11,560 nucleotides of DNA, taken from Burkholderiaceae bacterium (GTDB lineage Bacteria; Pseudomonadota; Gammaproteobacteria; Burkholderiales; Burkholderiaceae). Both the position numbers and the translations under genes were made by a program. Location: contig JAKONS010000119.1 in NCBI GenBank assembly GCA_022701845.1, forward strand, positions 1 through 11,560, written 5' to 3'. Within the stretch, counting starts at the first letter, position 1; each line of letters begins with the position of its first letter. The notes below the pieces were generated by a model, which had not been told where the DNA came from, did not search any database, and saw nothing but the letters and a program-made list of their open reading frames with translations. Positions 5,980-11,560 of this stretch are shown here, in pieces.

Positions 5980-7266
5980 ATGAATAACGCTTTCGCCCCT
6001 TCCGGTTTCGCCGCGCGCATGACGCGCTGGGCCGGTTTCTCGCTGGTCGCCTGCTACGCCCTGTTCCCCACCTTCCCGGCACCCTGGGCGATCGCCGTCA
6101 CCGCCTTTCTCGCCTGCTGGCTGCTGGCCGGCCAGTTCGCACAACGCTGGCGCGACATCCGCGGCGTGCCGGGCGTCTGGGTGGCGCTGGCGCTGTGCGC
6201 GGTGGTGCTGCTGTGGACGCTGCACCCCGGCGCCGACCCGGAATTCCGCGGCATGGTGCTGCGCAAGTATTCGAAGGTGGCGCTGATCCCGATCATGATC
6301 TCGCTGCTGGTCGAGCCGGTCTGGCGCAAGCGCTGCATGAACGCTTTCATCGGCGCCATGCTGTTCCTGCTGGCGTCGACCTATGTCGGCATCTGGCTGC
6401 CGCTGCCCTGGGCGGTGACGCAGCAGACCGGCTGGGGCTTCGACCGCACGGTGGTCGGCGACTACATCACCCAGGGCATCACGATGAGTTTCTTCGTGGT
6501 GGTGGCCCTCGACCGCGCCCTGGCCCAGACCCGGCCCTGGCACCGGGCTGCCTGGTGGGCGGTGACCGTGCTGGCGGTGGTCAGCATGACCCACCTCTCG
6601 CAGGGCCGCACCGGCTACATGCTGCTCGGCGCGGGCCTGGGTTCGTACGTGCTCTTCAGCCTGCGCGGGCGCACCCGCTGGATCGGCATCGCGGTCCTGG
6701 CGGTCGCGGCGGCGGGCGCGGTGCTCACCTCGAGCGTCATCCGCGAGCGGGTGGAACTCTTCGTGACCCAGGCCGAGCGCAGCAGCACGATGGAGATCAC
6801 CAGCATCAGCGGCCGGGTCAACTTCTGGCGCATGACGCTGCGCATGATCGAGGAACGGCCGATCACCGGCTGGGGCACCGGCAGCTACCACCGCGAGTGG
6901 TGCACGCACCTGCCCGACCGGCCCGACTGGTGCGCCTTCGGCCGCTGGCATCCGCACAACCAGTTCCTGTTCTTCTGGATGGAGAACGGCCTGCCGGGGC
7001 TGCTGCTGTATGCCGCGCTGGTGCTGGCGCCCCTGTGGGCCGCCCGGCGTGCACCGCCCGAACTGCGCGGGCTGCTGGTGAGCTTCTCGGTGATCTTCCT
7101 GCTCAACAGCATGATCAACGCCGCCCTGTGGAGCGCACGCGAGAACCATTTCTTCAGCTACATGAGCGCGTTGCTGCTGGCCGAGGCCGTCTTCCGCCGA
7201 CGCGCCGATCAGCCTGCCGACAGCGCGGCCGTCTCGAACTGCAGCACCCAGCGGTCGAACGCGTAG
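5980..7266 (+). CDS. O-antigen ligase family (WaaL-like) polytopic membrane protein
   Basis: A 428-residue inner-membrane protein with about ten to twelve predicted hydrophobic helices and a large soluble loop around residues 252-330. Family hallmarks: THLSQGRTGYMLLG (204-217) with the conserved Arg210, SGRVNFWRMTLRMIEERPITG (277-297 region), GWGTGSYHREW (297-307) and HPHNQFLFFWMENG (324-337) with the conserved His326. In WaaL enzymes the Arg and His flanking the large periplasmic loop are needed to move the undecaprenyl-linked glycan to lipid A-core. Wzy O-unit polymerases share this architecture; the HPHNQ...ENGLPGLLLY form looks more ligase-like, but the two cannot be separated by eye. The start at ATG 5980 lacks a clear ribosome site. 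The last 20 residues (DQPADSAAVSNCSTQRSNA) are hydrophilic and are encoded in DNA that also codes for the C-terminus of the convergent gene. Confidence 0.86.
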   Translation: MNNAFAPSGFAARMTRWAGFSLVACYALFPTFPAPWAIAVTAFLACWLLAGQFAQRWRDIRGVPGVWVALALCAVVLLWTLHPGADPEFRGMVLRKYSKVALIPIMISLLVEPVWRKRCMNAFIGAMLFLLASTYVGIWLPLPWAVTQQTGWGFDRTVVGDYITQGITMSFFVVVALDRALAQTRPWHRAAWWAVTVLAVVSMTHLSQGRTGYMLLGAGLGSYVLFSLRGRTRWIGIAVLAVAAAGAVLTSSVIRERVELFVTQAERSSTMEITSISGRVNFWRMTLRMIEERPITGWGTGSYHREWCTHLPDRPDWCAFGRWHPHNQFLFFWMENGLPGLLLYAALVLAPLWAARRAPPELRGLLVSFSVIFLLNSMINAALWSARENHFFSYMSALLLAEAVFRRRADQPADSAAVSNCSTQRSNA

Positions 7267-8243
7267 GCGGCCAGCGCCGCCTCGTCGGGCGGCGGCAGCG
7301 GTGCGGCCAGGAAGGCTAGCAGCCGCTCGGCGTCGTCCGGTGCGGTCGATCCGTCCGACCCGTCCGCCCCATCCACGCCAGCTTCACCCAGCACGAAGAA
7401 ACGCGCCGGATGGTAGAGCGCCAGCGCCCGCACCGCGGGGTTGTTGGTGATCAGCTTGCGGTCGAAGAACAGCGCCTCCAGGCAGCGGATGGTGAGCCCG
7501 GTCTGGTTGGCCTGGGTCAGCTCCAGCAGGCAGCGGGCGCGGTGGATGAGCGCGATGTTCTCGCGGTAGGCGAGGGCTTCGCGCCGCAGCGCCACCGCCT
7601 CGCTCGCGGGATGGCTCTCGTCCGGCTCCTCGATCACCTGCAGCAGCGTGCGCAGGCCCAGCCTGCGCCAGCGGGCACCCAGCGCTTCGAGCTGCGCGAA
7701 GCGGCCCTTGTCCTTGCCGAGGAAGTAGATGTCGATGTCCTGCGGCACCGGCGCGCGCAGGCTGTCGACCCGCCGGTAGACCTGGTCGACCAGCGTCAGG
7801 CCGTGGCGTGACGCGTCACCCGGATCGAAGGTGAACACCCGGCCCAGCCGCTTCAGCTGGGCGATGTGCAGATGCCGTATCCAGCGCGTCTGGCTGTGGT
7901 CGATCACCGGGTTCCAGGTGAAGATCGCGATGCGCCGGCTGCGCAGGTATTTGCGCACGATGCGCAGGTCCTTCAGGTTCTCGATGCCGAACACCAGCAC
8001 CGGCGCATCCGGCGCGATGGCTTCCAGCGCCTGCAGGTAGTCGGCGGGAAAGGGCCGGAAACCCGGCAGCCGGAACGGCAGCCACGCATCGAGCAGCTTG
8101 CACAACGAATAGCCCGCGCCCTTGATGCGCCGCGGGTGCATCAGCACCCGTTCACGGCGCTCGGCCGGCAGGCTCTCCAGCAGGAACTCGGTCAGCGTGA
8201 AGCGGTTGGCGATGATGTGCAGCATGGGGTTCGGCTGTGTCAT
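7209..8243 (-). CDS. Putative GT-B-like glycosyltransferase of the LPS locus, family unassigned
   Basis: A 344-residue soluble protein without signal peptide. It opens with LHIIANRFTLTEFLLESL, a strand-helix typical of a first Rossmann half. VLVFGIENLKDLRIVRKYL (82-100) and RIAIFTWNPVIDH (104-116) continue that domain. The second half holds DIYFLGKDKGRFAQL (171-185), a strand that commonly opens the nucleotide-binding domain, then CLLELTQANQTGLTIRCLEA (238-257) and LFFDRKLITNN (258-268), which resemble the donor-binding region of GT-B enzymes and the CgeB-like group. Proteins with this pattern occur in LPS loci; I cannot name a family or sugar. A Gly/Asp/Ser stretch (residues 289-300) looks like an inserted linker. 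It starts 30 bases after the stop of a histidine kinase gene on the same strand, so it is probably the last gene of that operon, and it overlaps the ligase gene tail to tail by 58 bases. MTQPNP at 8243 or MLHII at 8225 could be the start; neither has a clear ribosome site. Confidence 0.6.
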   Translation of the reverse strand: MTQPNPMLHIIANRFTLTEFLLESLPAERRERVLMHPRRIKGAGYSLCKLLDAWLPFRLPGFRPFPADYLQALEAIAPDAPVLVFGIENLKDLRIVRKYLRSRRIAIFTWNPVIDHSQTRWIRHLHIAQLKRLGRVFTFDPGDASRHGLTLVDQVYRRVDSLRAPVPQDIDIYFLGKDKGRFAQLEALGARWRRLGLRTLLQVIEEPDESHPASEAVALRREALAYRENIALIHRARCLLELTQANQTGLTIRCLEALFFDRKLITNNPAVRALALYHPARFFVLGEAGVDGADGSDGSTAPDDAERLLAFLAAPLPPPDEAALAAYAFDRWVLQFETAALSAG

Positions 8244-8273
8244 GGCGGGCCGGCGGCGGCCGGCGAAGCGTCC

Positions 8274-9566
8274 TCAGGCCATCGGCAGGGTCACCACGAA
8301 CACCGCTCCGCCGCCGTCGCGGCCCTCGCAGTGCACCGTGCCGCCATGGCGCTGCGCGATCGAGCGCACCAGCGCCAGCCCCAGGCCGACGCCGCCTTCG
8401 CGCTCGCTGGCGCCCGGCAGCCGGTAGAAGGGCTCGAAGATGCGTTCGCGCAATTCGGGCGGCACGCCCGGCCCGCGGTCGCTCACCCGCATCACCGCGC
8501 GGTCGCCCTCGTGCAGCACCGACAGCGCGATCTCGCCGTGGCCGTAGCGCCGCGCGTTCTCCAGCAGGTTGCGCACCACCCGGCGCAGCAGGCGCGCCAC
8601 GCCGCGCGTCTCGACGCTGGCGGCAGCGGCGGCGTCGCCGTCGGCCAGTTCCAGTTCGGCACCGACGCGGGCGCATTCCTCGGCGGCCAGTCCCACCAGG
8701 TCGACCGTCTCGACGGTGCCGATGTCGGCCTCGTCGGCATCCAGCCGGCTGGCCAGCAGGATCTCGTCGATCAACTGGTCGAGCTCGCCGATGTTGCGGG
8801 CGATCTCGTCGCGCGCGCTCGAGCCGCCCGGGTTCATCAGCTCCAGCCCCATGCGGATGCGGGCCAGCGGCGAGCGCAGTTCGTGCGAGGCATTGGCCAG
8901 CAACGACTTGTGCGAATGGACCAGCTGCTCGATGCGTTCGGCCGAATGGTTGAACCGCCGCGCCAGGAAGGCCACTTCGTCGGCGCCCTGCACCGCGACC
9001 CGCGCCGACAGGTCGCCGCGGCCCCATTGCTCGACGCCCTGCTGCAGTTTCTCGAGCCGGCGGGTGAGCTTGCGGATGATCGGATAGGTGGCCAGCGCCA
9101 CCGCCACCCCGACCAGGCCGAGCGACCAGGCGAAGCCGAAGGGCGGCCGGTTCCAGAAGCTGCGCGGCGGGCGCGGCATGTGGATGCTGAGGGTCTGGCC
9201 GTCGCGCATCGCCACGGTGAACTCGGGGCCGGTGCGCCGCGGGCGCGGTTCGTCGCCGGCTGCGGGGGTGCCGCCGGCGGTGGGCGGCGCACCCGCCGGC
9301 GCCTCGCTCGCGGGCGGCGGCCCGTCGGCATTCGCGCCATGGCGGGGCCGCAGCACTCCGCTGCCCACCACCTCGCCGGCGGCATTGCGCACGAACACCT
9401 CGCGCAGCGGCGGATCGGTGGTCAACTGCCACACCCAGCCGACCAGCAGCGTCAGCACCGCCATGGCCGCCACGACCGCCAGCCAGATGCGCACATACAG
9501 CCGCTGGCCCATGCGCGACAGCGCACGCGAGCGGCGCCGGAACGAATCCTTCACATCGACGTTCAT
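8274..9566 (-). CDS. Sensor histidine kinase, RstB/CpxA-like
   Basis: A 430-residue membrane sensor kinase, partner of the response regulator encoded 25 bases upstream. A basic N-terminus is followed by helix 1 (about 26-48), a periplasmic region (about 49-142), helix 2 (about 143-163), a HAMP segment (IRKLTRRLEKLQQGVEQWGRG, 164-184, then DEVAFLARRFNHSAERIEQL), and the H-box SHELRSPLARIRMGLEL with the phospho-accepting His228. The ATPase domain shows the N-box NLLENARRYG (333-342), the G1 box DRGPGVP (363-369), the F-box IFEPFYRLPGASE (376-388) and the G2 box GVGLGLALVRSIAQRHGG (392-409). All catalytic boxes are intact. The periplasmic part is short and contains a Pro/Ala/Gly-rich stretch (residues 78-112) instead of a recognisable sensor fold. 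ATG 9566 is used; Met19 (MGQRLYVRIW) is a plausible shorter start because related kinases begin near that point. The signal sensed is unknown; context suggests envelope or LPS state. Confidence 0.95.
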   Translation of the reverse strand: MNVDVKDSFRRRSRALSRMGQRLYVRIWLAVVAAMAVLTLLVGWVWQLTTDPPLREVFVRNAAGEVVGSGVLRPRHGANADGPPPASEAPAGAPPTAGGTPAAGDEPRPRRTGPEFTVAMRDGQTLSIHMPRPPRSFWNRPPFGFAWSLGLVGVAVALATYPIIRKLTRRLEKLQQGVEQWGRGDLSARVAVQGADEVAFLARRFNHSAERIEQLVHSHKSLLANASHELRSPLARIRMGLELMNPGGSSARDEIARNIGELDQLIDEILLASRLDADEADIGTVETVDLVGLAAEECARVGAELELADGDAAAAASVETRGVARLLRRVVRNLLENARRYGHGEIALSVLHEGDRAVMRVSDRGPGVPPELRERIFEPFYRLPGASEREGGVGLGLALVRSIAQRHGGTVHCEGRDGGGAVFVVTLPMA

Positions 9567-9591
9567 GGTGCGCAGCCGGGGCGGGTCCCGG

Positions 9592-10311
9592 CTAGTCCTG
9601 TTGCTTGGCGAAGACGTAGCCCACGCCCCGCACGGTGAGGATGCGTTTCGGGTTCTTGGCGTCGACCTCGATGGCCGCGCGGATGCGGCCCATGTGCACG
9701 TCGATCGAGCGGTCGAAGGCTTCGAGCTCGCGGCCGCGCACCGCTTCCATGATCTGGTCGCGGGTGAGCACCCGGCCGGCGCGCTCGGCCAGCGCCACCA
9801 GCAGGTCGAACTGGTAGGAGGTGACGTCGGCCGCCTGCCCGGCCACGGTCACGGTGCGCGCGTCGCGGTCGATCTCGAGCGAGCCGAACTGCAGGGTGCG
9901 TGCGGCGCCGGACGGGCCCTCGCTGCGGCGGCGCAGGATGGCGCGGATGCGCGCCAGCAGTTCGCGCGGCTCGAAGGGCTTGGGCAGGTAGTCGTCGGCG
10001 CCCAGCTCCAGGCCGATGATGCGGTCCATCGGATCGCCCTTGGCAGTAAGCATCAGCACCGGCACCTGCGCGGCGCTGCCGCTCAGGCCGCGGATGCGCC
10101 GGCAGACGTCGAGGCCGTCCATGTCGGGCAGCATCAGGTCGAGGATCACCAGGTCGGGCGGACTGCCGGCGTGGTCGCCCTGCAGTTTCTGGAGGCCGTC
10201 GGTGGCGGTGCCGGCATGGGTGAAAACGAAGCCGGACTGGGCCAGGTACTCGCCGACCATCTGGGCCAGGCGGGTGTCGTCTTCGATCATCAGGAGTTGG
10301 GGGCTGGGCAT
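9592..10311 (-). CDS. OmpR/PhoB-family response regulator (RstA-like)
   Basis: A 239-residue two-domain regulator of standard length. The receiver domain (1-125) has the acidic pocket MIEDD (8-12), the phospho-acceptor Asp58 in LVILDLMLPDMDG, the switch Thr89 in LMLTAKGD and Lys111 in YLPKPFEPRELLARI. A linker (about 126-140) leads to the C-terminal winged helix: LQFGSLEIDRDARTVTVAG, TSYQFDLLVALAERAGRVLT, RSIDVHMGRIRAAIE and the final hairpin RILTVRGVGYVF. All key residues are present. It should bind direct repeats as a dimer when phosphorylated by the kinase that follows after 25 bases. ATG 10311 has a strong ribosome site, GGGAGG on the minus strand (10321-10326). The ampG-like gene ends 51 bases upstream on the same strand, and a GTTTA-N5-CTTTA repeat lies across that stop. 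Closest to RstA/OmpR among the family by eye; target genes cannot be read from the protein. Confidence 0.95.
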   Translation of the reverse strand: MPSPQLLMIEDDTRLAQMVGEYLAQSGFVFTHAGTATDGLQKLQGDHAGSPPDLVILDLMLPDMDGLDVCRRIRGLSGSAAQVPVLMLTAKGDPMDRIIGLELGADDYLPKPFEPRELLARIRAILRRRSEGPSGAARTLQFGSLEIDRDARTVTVAGQAADVTSYQFDLLVALAERAGRVLTRDQIMEAVRGRELEAFDRSIDVHMGRIRAAIEVDAKNPKRILTVRGVGYVFAKQQD

Positions 10312-10320
10312 GGGTTGGAT

Positions 10321-10326
10321 CCTCCC
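10321..10326 (-). promoter_or_regulatory. Shine-Dalgarno sequence of the response regulator gene
   Basis: On the minus strand these bases read GGGAGG, 9 bases before the ATG at 10311. It is the best ribosome site among the leftward genes and settles the response-regulator start. It also implies independent, efficient translation rather than coupling to the ampG stop 37 bases further upstream. Confidence 0.7.
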
Positions 10327-10356
10327 GGGTTGCCGGTTCGGTGAGTTGTCGCCGCC

Positions 10357-10372
10357 GTAAAGTTAGGTAAAC
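10357..10372 (-). promoter_or_regulatory. Candidate OmpR/PhoP-type operator: GTTTA-N5-CTTTA direct repeat
   Basis: On the minus strand these bases read GTTTACCTAACTTTAC, so TTTAC occurs twice with a 10-base period and the block reads GTTTA-CCTAA-CTTTA. The known PhoP box of enterobacteria is (T/G)GTTTA-N5-(T/G)GTTTA; this matches nine of the ten core bases with the correct spacing. It lies 46-61 bases upstream of the response-regulator ATG, overlaps the TAA stop of the ampG-like gene (10363-10365) and is by far the most A/T-rich patch nearby. OmpR-family regulators generally bind such 10-11-base direct repeats. I see no clear -10 element downstream; ACAACT (10344-10349) is poor. That this regulator binds here is inference. 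Confidence 0.4.
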
Positions 10373-11560
10373 GGGCGCTCGGCGGAGGACGGCGCCACCG
10401 GTGCGGCGCGCCGCGCCAGCGCCACCAGCAACAGCACCGGCAGGCCCAGCAGGGCGCTGCCGGCGAAAAACGCGGGGTAGCCGAAGCGGTCCACCGCATC
10501 GCCGGAGAAACCGGCGATGAACTTGGGCAGCACCACCATCAGCGAGCTGAACAGCGCGTACTGGGTGGCCGAGTAGCGCACGTTGGTCAGCCCCGACAGG
10601 TAGGCCACGAAGGCCGAAGTGGCGATGCCGCCGGCCAGGTTGTCGGCGGCCACCACCAGCACCAGGCCGGTGACGTCGTGGCCGCGACCGGCCAGCCAGG
10701 CGAACAGCAGGTTGGTCAGGGCCGACAGCGCGGCGCCGGCCATCAGTACCCGCATCACGCCCAGGCGCAGCGCCAGCAGGCCGCCGACGAAGGCGCCGAG
10801 CAGGGTCATCACCACGCCGTACAGCTTGGTGACGGTGGCCACCTCGGCCTTGGTGTAGCCCATGTCCACGTAGAAGGGATTGGCCATGATGCCCATCACC
10901 ACGTCGCTGATGCGGTAGATGGCGATCAGCGCCAGCACCAGCAGCGCCTGCCGGCCGTGGCGCCGGAAGAAGTCGGCGAAGGGCTCGACCAGGGTGTCGC
11001 GCAGCCAGGCGCCGGGGTCGCGCACCGGCGCCGTCGGGCGCAGTGCCGGCTCGGACGACAGCAGGGTGGTCAGGATGCCCACCAGCATCGAGGCGGCCAT
11101 CGCTCCGTAGGCCAGCTGCCAGGCGCCCGGCTGGTAGCCGGCGCCGGCCACCTCGGCATAGGCGGCCAGCGACAGCACCCCGGCGCCGGCCCAGATCATG
11201 GCCAGCCGGTAGCCGGTCTGGTAGGTGGCGGCCAGCGCCGCCTGGCGCTCGGCGCCGGCGGATTCGATGCGGAAGGCGTCCATCGCCACGTCCTGGGTGG
11301 CCGAGGCGAAGGCGACCGCCAGCGCGCACCAGACCATCGGCGCCAGCGCCAGCCGGGGATCGACCAGCGCCATGCCGGCCAGCCCCGCCGCCACGCCGCA
11401 CTGCGACAGCAGCAGCCAGGCGCGCCGCTGGCCCAGGGCGCGGCTGAGCAGCGGCAGCGGCAGCCGGTCGACCAGCGGCGACCAGACCCACTTGAAGGCA
11501 TAGGCCAGGCCGATCCAGCTGAGATGGCCGGTGGACGACCGGTCGATGGCGGCTTCGCGC
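10363..11560 (-). CDS. ampG: AmpG-type muropeptide permease (MFS), 5' end outside window
   Basis: The frame is open from the window edge to TAA 10363-10365, giving the last 398 residues of a protein usually about 420-490 long; the start lies beyond base 11560. Diagnostic AmpG segments are LSWIGLAYAFKWVWSPLVDR near the visible N-terminus (first-helix pair and the MFS loop), RRAWLLLSQ, and SATQDVAMDAFRIE (visible residues 86-99), the hallmark of the family. About ten further helices follow, including IYRISDVVMGIMANPFYVDM, TKAEVATVTKLYG and DNLAGGIATSAFVAYLSGL. AmpG imports GlcNAc-anhydro-MurNAc peptides across the inner membrane for cell-wall recycling, and in species with AmpR/AmpC it feeds the signal for beta-lactamase induction. 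The C-terminus is short and charged. It sits 51 bases upstream of the response regulator on the same strand with no terminator between them, so read-through into the two-component genes is likely. Confidence 0.93.
   Translation of the reverse strand, partial: REAAIDRSSTGHLSWIGLAYAFKWVWSPLVDRLPLPLLSRALGQRRAWLLLSQCGVAAGLAGMALVDPRLALAPMVWCALAVAFASATQDVAMDAFRIESAGAERQAALAATYQTGYRLAMIWAGAGVLSLAAYAEVAGAGYQPGAWQLAYGAMAASMLVGILTTLLSSEPALRPTAPVRDPGAWLRDTLVEPFADFFRRHGRQALLVLALIAIYRISDVVMGIMANPFYVDMGYTKAEVATVTKLYGVVMTLLGAFVGGLLALRLGVMRVLMAGAALSALTNLLFAWLAGRGHDVTGLVLVVAADNLAGGIATSAFVAYLSGLTNVRYSATQYALFSSLMVVLPKFIAGFSGDAVDRFGYPAFFAGSALLGLPVLLLVALARRAAPVAPSSAERPFT

Noticed and set aside
4816..7149. A 777-codon open frame on the minus strand
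   Set aside because: It lies antisense to the GT32-like and ligase genes, whose plus-strand products match families along their length. Its translation is Arg/Gln/His/Ala-rich without motifs, as expected from stop-poor high-GC antisense DNA.
7866..9638. A 590-codon open frame on the plus strand
   Set aside because: It is antisense to the kinase and the glycosyltransferase, both strongly supported. The product is low-complexity His/Gln/Arg-rich and has no family pattern.
9563..11491. A 642-codon open frame on the minus strand spanning ampG and the response regulator
   Set aside because: It is a frame-shifted shadow of both real genes; the +1 frames contain the AmpG and receiver motifs, while this one is Arg/Gly/Pro-rich with no motif.
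1..11560. CRISPR array, tRNA, insertion sequence or prophage
   Set aside because: No regularly spaced repeats, no tRNA-like cloverleaf or CCA end, no transposase or integrase motif and no terminal inverted repeats were seen on reading through the window.

Overview
The window is very GC-rich and gene-dense. It looks like chromosomal DNA of a betaproteobacterium (Burkholderiales or Rhodocyclales). I base this on the gene order radA – small membrane protein – ilvE – CHCC zinc-finger protein – LPS glycosyltransferase, the AmpG-type transporter next to an OmpR/RstB-like two-component pair, and A-rich '(T/G)AAAAT' patches in front of genes. Genus assignment is not possible by eye. I see no rRNA, tRNA, insertion sequence, phage gene or CRISPR array.

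Layout. Bases 1-3342 read rightward: the 3' end of radA (recombination and repair), a small two-helix membrane protein, ilvE (branched-chain amino-acid aminotransferase), a small CHCC zinc-finger protein and a GT4 glycosyltransferase. The last three have gaps of 17 and 20 bases and look like one operon. Bases 3359-4819 hold two leftward genes: a GT25-family LPS glycosyltransferase and, upstream of it, a 240-residue protein with a DxD motif that I take for an unassigned glycosyltransferase. From a divergent 140-base gap, 4960-7266 reads rightward: a membrane-anchored capsule/GT32-like sugar transferase and an O-antigen-ligase-family (WaaL-like) polytopic membrane protein. Bases 7209-11560 read leftward, in transcription order: an AmpG-type muropeptide permease (5' end outside the window), an OmpR-family response regulator, a histidine kinase and an unassigned GT-B-like glycosyltransferase.

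How they fit. Five probable glycosyltransferases around a WaaL-like ligase make this an LPS core / surface-glycan locus embedded between housekeeping genes (radA, ilvE) and an envelope-surveillance module (AmpG plus two-component system). A two-component operon whose last gene, 30 bases after the kinase, is a probable LPS glycosyltransferase suggests that envelope signals and glycan assembly are coupled. A GTTTA-N5-CTTTA direct repeat that resembles a PhoP box lies 46-61 bases upstream of the response-regulator start and overlaps the ampG stop codon. It is a candidate autoregulatory site.

No intergenic stretch exceeds 300 bases; the longest is the 140-base divergent gap at 4820-4959. I found no clearly new class of system. 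The least familiar parts are the two unassigned glycosyltransferases (4097-4819 and 7209-8243) and the wiring of the two-component operon.
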